64,000 nt of DNA from Nostoc sp. C052 (GTDB taxonomy: Bacteria; Cyanobacteriota; Cyanobacteriia; Cyanobacteriales; Nostocaceae), in the NCBI RefSeq assembly GCF_013393905.1, contig NZ_CP040272.1, forward strand, positions 3,410,001 to 3,474,000. Reading direction: 5' to 3'. Positions 17,676 to 27,487 of this stretch are shown here, one piece after another; within the stretch, counting starts at the first letter, position 1, and each line of letters starts with the position of its first letter. A model generated the notes under the pieces. The model made no database searches and was not told where the DNA came from. It was given only the letters and a program-made list of their open reading frames with translations. Made by a program: the position numbers and the translations under genes.

Positions 17676-17804
17676 AAGAGGCAGAGGGGCAGGGAGCAGG
17701 GAGAAGAGGGGAAAGAGGGGAAAGAGGTAATTATTTTATTCTCCCCCTTAACCCCTGCCCCCTGCCCCCTGCTCCCCTGCTTCCCCTGCTCCCTCTTCTC
17801 CAGC
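17676..17804. repeat. Large imperfect inverted G-rich/C-rich repeat overlapping the lipA 3' end
   Basis: A left arm of GGCAGGGAGCAGGGAG-type units (17676-17727) is mirrored by a right arm of CCCCTGCTCCCCTGC-type units (about 17750-17800), with an AT-rich centre. The transcript could form a long hairpin. The right arm lies within the lipA reading frame and supplies its C-terminus and stop codon. Confidence 0.75.
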
Positions 17805-18698
17805 ATGATAGGAACTGCGAACCAGAGGCCCAGAACGAACATGGTTGAATCCCATTTCCCATGCTAATCTGCCGAGTTGATCGAATTCCTCTGGAGTCCA
17901 ATATTTTTGGACTGGCAAATGTTCTAGGGAAGGACGCATATACTGACCAATAGTCAAGCGATCGCACCCGACAGCCCTTAAATCAGTCATTGCTTCAATG
18001 ACTTCATCAAGTGTTTCTCCGTGTCCCAGCATCAAACCTGATTTGGTGGGAATGGTCGAATCAATTTCTTTGACCATAGCCAGCACTAACAGGGAGCGAT
18101 CGTACTTGGCTCCCCGGCGCACTGGCCCTGTTAACCGCCGCACTGTCTCAATATTGTGATTGAAACAAGCTGGTTTGGCTTTCACAATCATCTCTATCCG
18201 CTGACGTTGACCTGATTCCCCAATACCAGCACCACCCCAAAAATCTGGGGTCAGCACTTCAATTTGAGTCTCTGGGTTCAATTGGCGGATAGTCGCGATC
18301 GTCTTCACAAAATGCCCTGCACCCTGATCGGGCAAGTCATCACGGGCTACAGAAGTCAGCACCACATAACGCAATCCCAAAAGCTGCACCGCCTGGGCGA
18401 CCTTTTCAGGTTCCTCTAAATCAAGAGGCATTGGTGCATGACCTTTATCTACTTGACAGAAAGCACAAGAGCGTGTGCAGGTAGGCCCCATTAGCAAGAA
18501 AGTTGCAGTTTTTTGGGCGTAGCACTCTCCACGGTTAGGGCAGCGTCCTTCTTCACAAATCGTGTGAATTTGGCGCTGCTTAATAATGCGTTGTACGGTA
18601 GAGATTTCACTGGCTTTGCCAATCGAGCGACGTAACCAGCTAGGCATTGCCGTAATTTCAGACTTTAGTTCGGCTTGTTGTGACGCAATCATAGACAT
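17748..18698 (-). CDS. lipA: Lipoyl synthase with repeat-derived C-terminal tail
   Basis: 316 residues. LipA inserts two sulfurs into protein-bound octanoyl groups, making lipoate for 2-oxo-acid dehydrogenases and the glycine cleavage system. The auxiliary-cluster motif CEEGRCPNRGEC (from about residue 48), the radical-SAM motif CTRSCAFC (about 74-81) and the RSSYHAGE end are all present. After HAGE come some 15 extra residues rich in Gly, Glu and Ala (ending GEQGAGGRG), encoded by the G-rich repeat. Family members normally end soon after the RSSYHAGE segment. Many cyanobacteria carry two lipA genes, so this may be one of two. Confidence 0.93.
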   Translation of the reverse strand: MSMIASQQAELKSEITAMPSWLRRSIGKASEISTVQRIIKQRQIHTICEEGRCPNRGECYAQKTATFLLMGPTCTRSCAFCQVDKGHAPMPLDLEEPEKVAQAVQLLGLRYVVLTSVARDDLPDQGAGHFVKTIATIRQLNPETQIEVLTPDFWGGAGIGESGQRQRIEMIVKAKPACFNHNIETVRRLTGPVRRGAKYDRSLLVLAMVKEIDSTIPTKSGLMLGHGETLDEVIEAMTDLRAVGCDRLTIGQYMRPSLEHLPVQKYWTPEEFDQLGRLAWEMGFNHVRSGPLVRSSYHAGEEGAGEAGEQGAGGRG

Positions 18699-18926
18699 CT
18701 AAGCAAGATGCGGATATAGATGTAGTGGTCTATCGGTTAAATATCACCATGACACAAATTGAAAAGAGCGCGAGCAAAAGTTTTGCAAAACACCCCTCAC
18801 AATGTCATTTATACCGAAATATACTATCCCCCAATTGCTAGAAATTTTGTATATAGTGGGAGGATTCTCAAGGGCAATCGGCAAAGCCGCTATTTACACT
18901 TATAGTTTCTGTTAGAGCAAACAGTC

Positions 18927-19562
18927 GTGGCAAGCAACAAGATTTTAGTTATCGATGACACTACAGTTGTCAGGGTAAAAGTACGAGAAATGTTGCCTCC
19001 GGGCAATTTTGAGGTACTGGAAGCAAAAGACGGTGTGGAAGGATTAAATTTCATTCTTCAGGAAAAACTCAGCCTAATTATGCTGGATTTCCTGTTGCCT
19101 AAAATGAGTGGTTGGGAGGTTTTTCAGAAAGTTCAAGCCGATCCGGAGTTAAGGAAAATTCCTTTGGTGATCATGTCTGGTCGCAAGGAAGAGGTGACTG
19201 AAAAAATCACAGAACCCTTTGAATACTTTGAATTTCTGGGCAAACCTTTTGATCAAAAGCAACTAATTAGCGCAATTAAGTTAGCTATGACCAAGGCGAA
19301 ACAGCCACGCCCAGAACTAGTAGCAGTGGGAGCAGCTGCGGCCGTTAAAAATGGCACAGTTGCAACACTAGAGGTTGCAACTGCTACAGTAGCAGCCCCT
19401 AGCATCGCCAATGTTGCAGTAGTAACCCCTAGTTCTGGAGGAGTCTCCGACGTAGAAATTAATGCGTTGAACGAGAAAATTGCCAAAATGCAGGCAGAAA
19501 TTGATGGTTTGAAAAAACAGCTAACTCAGGTTGTGACTTTTATTAAACAAAAAATCAAGTAG
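18927..19562 (+). CDS. Response regulator with C-terminal coiled coil
   Basis: 211 residues from a GTG start at 18927. The receiver domain (residues 5-120) has the acidic pair in VIDDT, the phosphoacceptor in MLDFLLPKMSGWEVF near Asp50-53 and the Lys in LGKPFD. It is followed by an Ala/Val-rich linker (about 130-175) and a short coiled coil at the end (INALNEKIAKMQAEIDGLKKQL). There is no DNA-binding or enzymatic output domain, so output is probably by protein contact. No kinase is adjacent; the nearest are 1.1 kb downstream and 2.6 kb upstream. Confidence 0.85.
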   Translation: MASNKILVIDDTTVVRVKVREMLPPGNFEVLEAKDGVEGLNFILQEKLSLIMLDFLLPKMSGWEVFQKVQADPELRKIPLVIMSGRKEEVTEKITEPFEYFEFLGKPFDQKQLISAIKLAMTKAKQPRPELVAVGAAAAVKNGTVATLEVATATVAAPSIANVAVVTPSSGGVSDVEINALNEKIAKMQAEIDGLKKQLTQVVTFIKQKIK

Positions 19563-19707
19563 TATTTGCGCTCGTTATTATTATCGCAGCTAAAAATACA
19601 CCGTCTCTAATAACAGGTGTCCGATTCAAAGCGGGTAAAAATAGTTAGTTCAAAAATACTTATGTTGATGTTGATAAGTCATAATTATCTACTGAGATCC
19701 AGTTTAA

Positions 19708-19769
19708 CCTCACCCCGATAAAGCTATGCTTTATCTCCCCTTTGCTCACAAAGAGGGATTGGGGTGAGA
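19708..19769. repeat. CCTCACCCC...GGGGTGAG repeat
   Basis: A 62-bp element bounded by CCTCACCCC and GGGGTGAG in inverted orientation, with an internal GATAAAG...CTTTATC hairpin. It lies in the 489-bp gap 19563-20051 with the 102-bp repeat listed next. No gene is seen in that gap, and the promoter of the large kinase gene is not obvious. Confidence 0.6.
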
Positions 19770-19788
19770 TTTTTATATGTATTTAACT

Positions 19789-19891
19789 CAATACAGTTCA
19801 GAATGAGCAACAAAACACTTGTAGAGACGGCGATTTATCGCGTCTCGAAAGCCCAAAATTGTTGCCAGTAGCCCTTAACCCAAGCGTATTG
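19789..19891. repeat. 102-bp repeat, copy 1, upstream of the large kinase
   Basis: It starts CAATACAGTTCAG and ends in CGTATTG, which is partly complementary to the start. In the middle is GTAGAGACGGCGATTTATCGCGTCTC, a hairpin related to the palindromes at 3182. A near-identical copy in the same orientation lies at 25737-25838, so the two bracket the 1891-residue kinase gene. Confidence 0.85.
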
Positions 19892-20051
19892 GTATTTAAA
19901 TAGATAAGGAAACGCTTTTAAGATTTAAATATTTAGTAAAAAATTATATTTCCTAATACAAATTAAACAAAAAAATCCTATTTCATGATGAGGATAGTCT
20001 TCGCACGGGAATAATAAGCCATAGAAACAATAATTATGTGCATAGTCCGCA

Positions 20052-23000
20052 ATGTTAGTACTATTAGATACATTATATTCCTTTCCTGGCTATCGAATTA
20101 CCGAGCAAATCTACTCAGGCAGTAAAACCTTAGTTTATCGGGGCATCAGAGAAGAAGATAAAAAATCAGTCGTTCTCAAATTGATGCGGAATGAATATCC
20201 TACCTTTGCGGAAATCGCCCAATTCCGAAATCAATATATCATCACCAAAAACCTTGATATTCCTGGCATAGTCAAAACCTATAGTTTAGAAAACTACCGT
20301 AACAGCTACGTCTTAGTGATGGAAGATTTTGGCGGCATTCCCCTCCAAGACTGGCGACTGGAGGACAAGGGGAAGAAGGAAAACTGGCTTTCTCTCAACG
20401 AGTTTTTCCCCATTGCGATTAAAATTGCTTCTACCCTTGAAAGACTACATCGCGATCGCATTATTCACAAAGACATCAAGCCTGCCAACATCCTCATAAA
20501 CCCTACCACAGATGAAATAAAACTCATCGACTTTAGTATTGCCACCCTCCTACCAAGAGAAGTTCAATTTCTCACCAATACCAACATCTTAGAAGGCACT
20601 CTGGCTTATATTTCCCCAGAACAAACCGGCAGAATGAACAGAGGTATCGACTACCGTACTGATTTTTATTCCCTTGGTGTCACCTTCTTTCAACTCCTCA
20701 CCGGACAGTTACCCTTCACCAGCAAAGATCCAACGGAGTTAGTTTACTCTCACATTGCCAAACAACCCCTAAAAGCCAGTCGGGTTAACTCTAATATTCC
20801 GCCAATTTTGTCTGAGATCATCAGCAAGCTGATGGCAAAAAATGCCGAAGACCGCTATCAGAGTGCTTTGGGATTAAAGCATGACTTAGAGGTGTGCCAA
20901 AGCCAGTGGCAAGAAACAGGAAATATTGCACCCTTTGAACTAGGCGTGAGAGACATCTCAGATCGTTTCGTAATCCCCGAAAAACTCTACGGTCGCCAAA
21001 GTGAAGTTGAAACCCTACTTGCGGCTTTTAAGCGCGTAACAACTGGGGCTACAGAAATGATATTAGTTGCGGGTTTCTCTGGCATTGGCAAAACTGCTGT
21101 GGTCAATGAAGTCCATAAACCTATTGTGCGGCAGCGTAGTTACTTCATCAAAGGAAAATTTGACCAGTTTCAACGCGATATTCCCTTATCAGGATTGGTA
21201 CAAGCTTTTCGGGACTTAATCGAGCAACTCCTCTCAGAAAGTGATACCCAAATTCAACAATGGAAAGCCAAAATTCTGCGAGAATTGGGTACACAAACTC
21301 AGGTGATTATTGATGTAATTCCTGAACTTGAACAGATTATTGGCAAGCAGCCTCCAGTTAGAGAACTCTCTGGCAGTGCTACTCAAAATCGATTCAATTT
21401 ATTGTTTCAAAAATTCATCCAAATCTTCACAGGGAAAGAACGCCCTCTAGTTATCTTTCTCGATGACTTGCAATGGGCAGATACAGCTTCTCTAAAATTA
21501 ATCCAGTTATTAATGTGTGGAAGTACGTTGTCTTCTCTATCGGAAGAGACAGAACAATTGGATGAAAATCAGGGTGGTTTATTGTTAATTGGTTCCTATC
21601 GAGACAATGAAGTTTCCAAGGCACATCCGCTTTATTTAACATTACAGGAGATTGAACAAGCAGCAGTAAATATTAATACAATTACCCTAGCACCTTTAAA
21701 TCAGGGTGATTTAAATCATCTCATTGCTGATACCCTTCATTGTCCTGAAGTCGCTGCGGTTCCTCTCACCCAGATGGTGTTTGCCAAAACTAAAGGTAAC
21801 CCCTTCTTTTCTGTTCAATTTCTCAAAGCTTTACAGGATGATGGGCTAATTTTCTTAAATCTTGATGTTAGTCATTGGCAGTATGATATTTTAAAAGTCA
21901 AAGAATTAGCTCTCACAGGTGATGTCGTAGAATTTATCGCTCTGCAAATAGAAAAATTGCCAATACAGACCCAAAAAGTTCTAAAATTTGCTGCCTGTAT
22001 TGGTAATCAATTTGACTTAAAAACTCTAGCGATCGTCAATGAAAAATCTGTAGTAGATACAGCATCAGACTTGTGGCAAGCATTACTTGATGGATTAGTT
22101 TTACCACAGACTGAAAATTACAACATATTTTCAAAAGATGATGCTAATGAATTTATTACTCATGGAATAGAATCTACACAATTTTCAATTTCTAATTTAC
22201 AGCTACCTAAATATAAATTCGTACATGACCGGGTGCAGCAAGCTGCTTATTCTTTAATTCCTGAAGAACAAAAAAAGCCAATTCACTTAAAAATTGGACT
22301 ACTGTTATTGAACAATATTCCAGTTACCGAAAAGGAAGAAAAGATTTTTGAGCTTGTCAATCAGTTTAATATTGCAGTGGAATTTATCTCCCCTCAAGCT
22401 AAACGAGATGAACTAGCCCAGATGAATCTGATTGCTGGACGTAAAGCCTTAGCATCAACAGCTTATCCCGCTGCTGTTAAGTATTTAACTACTGGTATTC
22501 AATTGCTAGCAGATAATAGTTGGGAGATGAAATATGAGCTAATCCTAGCTTTGTATGAGACAGCGGCAGAGGCCGCGTACTTGGACGGCGACTTTGAGCA
22601 AACCGAGCAATTAGCAGAGATAGTGTTGCTACAAGGGAAAACTCTTGTAGATAAAGTTAAAGCTTACGAGGTAAAAATTAAAGCATCTGGGGCACAGAAC
22701 CAAGCACTCAAAGGAATTAATACTGCACTAGCCTTTTTGCAGCTTTTGGGAGTAGAGTTTCCTGAACATCCAAGCCAATCTGATGTTCAACTAGTAATGG
22801 CAGAAATAGCATCAAATCTGGCTGGTAGGGATATTGAAGATTTAATTAACCTGCCAGAAATGACAGAAGCTAAAACACTAGCAGTTATGAATATTTTATC
22901 GAGTATTCATAGTTTGACCTATCAAGCTATTCCTGAATTATTCCCACTGATTATTGTTAAACAAATCAACTTATCTCTACAATATGGTAACGCACCATTG

Positions 23001-25727
23001 TCTGCCTTTGCCTATGTTAATTATGGAATAATACTGTGTGCGCTAGTGGGAGATATTGAGTCCGGTTATAAATTTGGTAAACTAGCTGTAAATCTTTTAT
23101 CTAGGTTACAAATTAAAGAAATTAGCGCGAAAGTTCTTGGATCTTTTCTTTCACTTCTTAGACCTTGTAAGGAACACGCCAAGGAAATATTAAAACCTTT
23201 GTTGCAAGCTTATTCTATCGGTATTGAAACAGGAGATTTAGAGTATGCAGCTTATTCTCTACACATTTATTCTTACTGCTCATATTTTATCGGTAGAGAA
23301 CTTTCAGAGTTAGAACAAGAAATGGCAAATTATAATAATGCCATCAGACAACTCAAGCAAAAAACAGTATTCCAATGGAGTAATATTTATCGGCAGAGCG
23401 TATTGAATCTACTAGGGTGTGCAGAAAATTCCTATTATTTAATTGGTGAGGTTTATAACGAAGATAAAATGCTGCCGATCCATTTGGAAACTAAAGATGG
23501 ACTTGGACTCCTATATCTCTATGTCAAAAAACTTCATCTCTGTTATCTATTTCAAGAATTTCATCAGGCAGTTGAAAATGCCACACTAGCGAAAAAGTAT
23601 TTAGATACTGCAATAGGACATCTAGTTGTTCCAGTTTTCCATTTTTATGATTCTTTAGCAGGTTTAGCTGTGTATTTTGAGGTATCCGAATCTGAGCAAA
23701 AATCTATTCTCGATCGGGTTCAAGCCAATCAAGAAAAAATGGATCATTGGGCACATCATGCCCCAATGAATTATTTACACAAATATTATCTTGTAGAGGC
23801 TGAACGCTATCGGATTGGTGGTCAATATCTTGAAGCAATGGAATTTTACGATCGCGCCATCTTCCTTGCCAAAGAAAATGAGTATGTTAATGAAGAAGCC
23901 CTCGCTCAAGAACTTACCGCCAAGTTTTATTTAGAATGGGGTAAACATAAGATTGCCCAAACCTATCTAACAGATGCTTACTATAGCTATGTTCGCTGGG
24001 GAGCGTTAGCCAAAGTTGACGATTTGGCAAAACGCTATCCCCAATTACTGGCTCCTATATTTCAGCAAGAAAAACTGAGTATCCATTCCAGCGAGGAAAG
24101 CACTTCTTTCTACAACACATCCATATCATCTTTATCTACCCTGAGTAATCAACAAACTGTTATTGCCTCGAAGACAAGTATTTCTGATTCTCTGGATTTA
24201 GCCGCATTCATTAAAGCATCTCAAGCACTCTCTAGCGAAATCGAGCTTGAGCGACTACTTTCGACTTTGATGGAAGTTGTGATGGAGAATGCAGGAGCTT
24301 CTAAATGCGCTTTAATTTTAAGTGAAGGTGATAACTTAGCATTAACTGTTACAACGGTTTGTTCAAGTTCAAATTTTGACCATACCTACACAGAGTTTCC
24401 ATCAATTTCTTTGGAGTCAAGTTATGATGTTCCCATTACTTTGATTAACTACGTTAAACGCTCCAGAGAAATTTTGGTGATTGATGATGCAACGACTGTT
24501 TCCTTTTTAGCAGGTGATAGCTATATTCTGAGTGAAGAACCTAAGAGTTTGTTGGCTATACCTCTTCTAAATCAAGGTAAATTGATTGGGATTATTTATC
24601 TAGAAAATAATTTGACGACAGGAGCATTTACACGCGATCGCGTAGAAGTACTCAAACTCCTCACCACTCAAGCAGCAATATCCCTAGAGAATGCTATCCT
24701 CTACAAAAATTTGGCACAAGCTAAAGAAAGTTTGGAAGAATACAACCATACTCTAGAAGAGAAAGTCCAGGAGAGAACGCAGGAACTCAACGATAAAAAT
24801 TACTCTCTACAACAAACTCTACAAGAATTACAACGTACCCAAATCCAATTGATTCAAAGTGAAAAAATGTCTTCTTTGGGACAAATGGTAGCAGGAGTTG
24901 CCCATGAAATCAATAACCCTATTAACTTTATTCATGGCAATATTAATCATGCTAGTGAGTATGTCAAAGACTTGCTGGATTTGGTAGTTCTTTATCAGCA
25001 AGAATATCCTCATCCTTCGCCTTTAGTTGAGGAAAAATCTGAGGAAATTGATATAGATTTCCTCACAGAAGACTTACTAAAGATTCTAGATTCAATGAAA
25101 ATTGGGAGTTCGCGTATCCGCAATATTGTTTTGAGCTTACGCAATTTTTCTCGTCTAGATGAATCTGAGATGAAGCCTGTAGATATTCATGAGGGAATAG
25201 ACAGTACCTTAATGATTTTACAACACCGAATTCAAGAAAAACACAATCTTACTGAAATTCAAGTCATCAAAGAATACGGAAAATTACCGGAGATTATGTG
25301 TTACCCTGGTCAACTAAATCAGGTTTTCATGAATATCCTGAGTAATGCGATTGATGCTTTAGAAGAGTCATTTGTCATTGGTGATCCATCACTGGTAAAT
25401 AATAAAGAACAAATCACAAAGGACATAGAAGCATCAGCAGTTTTTGATATGGTAGGACAAATTCACATCTTTACTGAACGAACAGATTCTAATACAGCGA
25501 TAATTCGGATTGCCGATAATGGTTCTGGTATGACAAAAGCGGTGCAGCAAAAAATATTTGACCCATTTTTTACTACCAAGTCGGTAGGAAGTGGTACGGG
25601 GTTAGGGTTGTCAATCAGCTATCAGATTATTGTGGACAAACACAGGGGTAGTTTAACCTGTGATTCCACATTAGGAAAGGGGACTGAGTTCGTGATTGAG
25701 ATACCGATGCAACAACCAGATATCTAG
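20052..25727 (+). CDS. Giant dual kinase: Ser/Thr kinase, AAA-type ATPase, GAF, histidine kinase
   Basis: 1891 residues, of the HstK-like multi-sensor kinase type known in Nostoc. Order: Ser/Thr kinase (about 10-280) with catalytic HKDIKPAN (His139, Asp141) and a DFS loop in place of DFG; ATPase (about 310-620) with Walker A GFSGIGKT (Lys347) and a FLDDLQWAD Walker B; a long helical TPR-like region (about 700-1330); GAF (about 1400-1540); coiled coil; histidine kinase with VAHEINNP (His1618), NILSNAIDALEES, IADNGSGM and FTTKSVGSGTGLGLS. It is convergent with the P450-terpene synthase genes. Published Nostoc terpene miniclusters have a large two-component protein at this place. A role in controlling terpene formation is inference. 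Confidence 0.9.
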   Translation: MLVLLDTLYSFPGYRITEQIYSGSKTLVYRGIREEDKKSVVLKLMRNEYPTFAEIAQFRNQYIITKNLDIPGIVKTYSLENYRNSYVLVMEDFGGIPLQDWRLEDKGKKENWLSLNEFFPIAIKIASTLERLHRDRIIHKDIKPANILINPTTDEIKLIDFSIATLLPREVQFLTNTNILEGTLAYISPEQTGRMNRGIDYRTDFYSLGVTFFQLLTGQLPFTSKDPTELVYSHIAKQPLKASRVNSNIPPILSEIISKLMAKNAEDRYQSALGLKHDLEVCQSQWQETGNIAPFELGVRDISDRFVIPEKLYGRQSEVETLLAAFKRVTTGATEMILVAGFSGIGKTAVVNEVHKPIVRQRSYFIKGKFDQFQRDIPLSGLVQAFRDLIEQLLSESDTQIQQWKAKILRELGTQTQVIIDVIPELEQIIGKQPPVRELSGSATQNRFNLLFQKFIQIFTGKERPLVIFLDDLQWADTASLKLIQLLMCGSTLSSLSEETEQLDENQGGLLLIGSYRDNEVSKAHPLYLTLQEIEQAAVNINTITLAPLNQGDLNHLIADTLHCPEVAAVPLTQMVFAKTKGNPFFSVQFLKALQDDGLIFLNLDVSHWQYDILKVKELALTGDVVEFIALQIEKLPIQTQKVLKFAACIGNQFDLKTLAIVNEKSVVDTASDLWQALLDGLVLPQTENYNIFSKDDANEFITHGIESTQFSISNLQLPKYKFVHDRVQQAAYSLIPEEQKKPIHLKIGLLLLNNIPVTEKEEKIFELVNQFNIAVEFISPQAKRDELAQMNLIAGRKALASTAYPAAVKYLTTGIQLLADNSWEMKYELILALYETAAEAAYLDGDFEQTEQLAEIVLLQGKTLVDKVKAYEVKIKASGAQNQALKGINTALAFLQLLGVEFPEHPSQSDVQLVMAEIASNLAGRDIEDLINLPEMTEAKTLAVMNILSSIHSLTYQAIPELFPLIIVKQINLSLQYGNAPLSAFAYVNYGIILCALVGDIESGYKFGKLAVNLLSRLQIKEISAKVLGSFLSLLRPCKEHAKEILKPLLQAYSIGIETGDLEYAAYSLHIYSYCSYFIGRELSELEQEMANYNNAIRQLKQKTVFQWSNIYRQSVLNLLGCAENSYYLIGEVYNEDKMLPIHLETKDGLGLLYLYVKKLHLCYLFQEFHQAVENATLAKKYLDTAIGHLVVPVFHFYDSLAGLAVYFEVSESEQKSILDRVQANQEKMDHWAHHAPMNYLHKYYLVEAERYRIGGQYLEAMEFYDRAIFLAKENEYVNEEALAQELTAKFYLEWGKHKIAQTYLTDAYYSYVRWGALAKVDDLAKRYPQLLAPIFQQEKLSIHSSEESTSFYNTSISSLSTLSNQQTVIASKTSISDSLDLAAFIKASQALSSEIELERLLSTLMEVVMENAGASKCALILSEGDNLALTVTTVCSSSNFDHTYTEFPSISLESSYDVPITLINYVKRSREILVIDDATTVSFLAGDSYILSEEPKSLLAIPLLNQGKLIGIIYLENNLTTGAFTRDRVEVLKLLTTQAAISLENAILYKNLAQAKESLEEYNHTLEEKVQERTQELNDKNYSLQQTLQELQRTQIQLIQSEKMSSLGQMVAGVAHEINNPINFIHGNINHASEYVKDLLDLVVLYQQEYPHPSPLVEEKSEEIDIDFLTEDLLKILDSMKIGSSRIRNIVLSLRNFSRLDESEMKPVDIHEGIDSTLMILQHRIQEKHNLTEIQVIKEYGKLPEIMCYPGQLNQVFMNILSNAIDALEESFVIGDPSLVNNKEQITKDIEASAVFDMVGQIHIFTERTDSNTAIIRIADNGSGMTKAVQQKIFDPFFTTKSVGSGTGLGLSISYQIIVDKHRGSLTCDSTLGKGTEFVIEIPMQQPDI

Positions 25728-25736
25728 ACTATGGCA

Positions 25737-25838
25737 CAATACAGTTCAGATAAGACCAAAACACTTGTAGAGACGGCTATTTATCGCGTCTTAAAAACCC
25801 ACAATTTTGTACAATTAGCCCTTAGCTGAACCGTATTG
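25737..25838. repeat. 102-bp repeat, copy 2, downstream of the large kinase
   Basis: It begins CAATACAGTTCAG ten bases after the kinase stop codon and ends CTGAACCGTATTG, the reverse complement of its own start with one mismatch. The internal GTAGAGACGGCTATTTATCGCGTCT hairpin and the ACAATTTTG and AGCCCTTA flanks match copy 1. The terminal inverted repeats suggest a small non-autonomous element. Confidence 0.85.
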
Positions 25839-25873
25839 GACTATGGCAACCTTATTTGTCCGCCCTGATTATG

Positions 25874-26000
25874 TAAGGGACTTCCAAAAAAAAATATCCA
25901 ATTACTTCTTGTGGGGTGCGTGTTTCGCCCGCCCTATGGACTGGGCGCTCATGTTGCCCACCCCACAATATTGGATAATTTATTTCTTGGAGTTCCCTAA
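25874..26000. mobile_element. MITE-like element next to the P450 stop codon
   Basis: About 127 bp bounded by imperfect terminal inverted repeats of roughly 45 bp. The left end reads TAAGGGACTTCC...TATCCAA...TTGTGGGGTG. The right end read backwards gives TAGGGAACTCCAAG...TATCCAATATTGTGGGGTG. TA dinucleotides lie at both ends, as expected of elements moved by Tc1/IS630-type transposases. A partial relative of the right arm is at about 9932-9975. A 61-codon frame across it (25843-26028) is not a gene. Confidence 0.7.
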
Positions 26001-26001
26001 C

Positions 26002-27390
26002 TTAAATGCCGATGAGTTTATTCACTAAAGGCTCTTGAGCCTCACGTCGTCGTCCTGTAATTACCATCTTGACTCCACTTGCAGATGCCAGGGTAAAACC
26101 TCGACGCTGAGGCCGCTCAGGTTGCTGATTAACTACTGCTAACTGATAGCGTGATAAGATGGTTGCCAGTACTAATTTCATTTGAAACAAACCCAAAGCC
26201 TCACCAATACAACGACGGACACCACCACCAAAAGGCAGAAATTCATAAGGAGAAAATTGACGTTCTAGAAAACGTTCTGGTCGAAACTCCTTAGGTTGGG
26301 GATATAAGTCTTCACGTTGATGAGTAAGATAAATACTAGGAAGCAATACTGTTCCAGGCTCTAAAGAATGTCCCAAGAGTTTAACGGGTTCTTGTACTAC
26401 CCTTGGGAAACAGAACGGTAAAACAGGGCTAACTCGCAAGATTTCATTACAGACAGCCGTAAGATATGGTAGTCGATAAATGCTCATAGGGTCTGGGGAA
26501 TCACCGAGAGTGTCCACTTCTTGGAGCAGTTTTTCACGGACTAGAGGCTTTTGGTGAATCCAATACAATCCCGAAGCTATTACAGATGCCGTAGTTTCAT
26601 AAGCGCCAATTATTAGGGTCATTAGCTGATCGCGCAATTCATGATCTGTCATAAATTGACCAGTTTCATCTTGAGCTAAGATCAGCAAGGAAAGGATATC
26701 GACACATTCTGAATTAGGTTGTTGTCGGCGTTCAGCAATTTCGGCGTAGAACAATTGATCGGTTGTCTCGCGATCGCGCAGAAATTTTCCCCAAGGACTC
26801 CAAGCTCCTAAATCCTGTTGCAAGAATGGGAGCAAGAAAAAACTAGAAGTGATAGGTGAATGAGAGAGATTTAACAGCAATGGTAGTGAATGCTTAAGTT
26901 TTTGAAATCTTTCTCCCCCATACAACCCTAAGACAATCTGTAACATAACTTGTAGAGATATTTCTTGTGTTATATTACGAGCCAAAAAGGGCTGATTTAG
27001 TAGTAACTGACTAAAGGCATTTTCGGTAATATTACGGATTTGTTGGCCATAGCTTTGCATTCGCTCTCCATGAAAAGAAGGCATTATCAATTGTCGTTGT
27101 TGTTTATGACGACTGCCATCAAGTATGAGAACTGAATTTTTTCCTAGCCAGGGTTCAGTAATTTTATTGAGTTCACCGGCAGCGACAAATTTCTTTCTAT
27201 CATTCGTTAAAATTTCTTGGATTCCCTGAGGATGATTTACAAATACTACAGTATCGCCAAAGGCAATTATCCTACCAGTAAAAATGTCGGGATATTGTTG
27301 AGCTGCGTTTTCCATGTAGCTCACAGGGTCAGTAATCCACTGAAGCTTTTGTAGCAAAGAAGGGGTTTTGAGAGGATTAGGTAGTTGCAT
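26002..27390 (-). CDS. Cytochrome P450, CYP110-like, of the terpene minicluster
   Basis: 462 residues. The haem-binding loop FGGGVRRCIG has its Cys at residue 394. The ExxR pair lies in NEILRVSP, and the I helix has GAYETTASV. The overall pattern (MQLPNPLKTPSLLQKLQWITDP start) fits the cyanobacterial CYP110 family. It lies 148 bp downstream of the terpene synthase on the same strand. In Nostoc PCC 7120 the equivalent P450 oxygenates the germacrene A made by its neighbour, using ferredoxin and its reductase as electron donors. The substrate here should be whatever the adjacent synthase makes. No signal peptide is seen. Confidence 0.92.
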   Translation of the reverse strand: MQLPNPLKTPSLLQKLQWITDPVSYMENAAQQYPDIFTGRIIAFGDTVVFVNHPQGIQEILTNDRKKFVAAGELNKITEPWLGKNSVLILDGSRHKQQRQLIMPSFHGERMQSYGQQIRNITENAFSQLLLNQPFLARNITQEISLQVMLQIVLGLYGGERFQKLKHSLPLLLNLSHSPITSSFFLLPFLQQDLGAWSPWGKFLRDRETTDQLFYAEIAERRQQPNSECVDILSLLILAQDETGQFMTDHELRDQLMTLIIGAYETTASVIASGLYWIHQKPLVREKLLQEVDTLGDSPDPMSIYRLPYLTAVCNEILRVSPVLPFCFPRVVQEPVKLLGHSLEPGTVLLPSIYLTHQREDLYPQPKEFRPERFLERQFSPYEFLPFGGGVRRCIGEALGLFQMKLVLATILSRYQLAVVNQQPERPQRRGFTLASASGVKMVITGRRREAQEPLVNKLIGI

Positions 27391-27487
27391 ATGAATTTTC
27401 AGTTCAAACCAAAATCGAAAAATTGTATTAGCGAGGATAAACCCTTAACAAAATAATATGGGTTCATCTATAATGAGCTTTCAGCAA

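Noticed and set aside
24828..25013. Minus-strand frame inside the large kinase
   Set aside because: It is a shadow of the conserved histidine-kinase core.
25843..26028. 61-codon frame after the large kinase
   Set aside because: It lies across a MITE-like inverted repeat and overlaps the P450 end.
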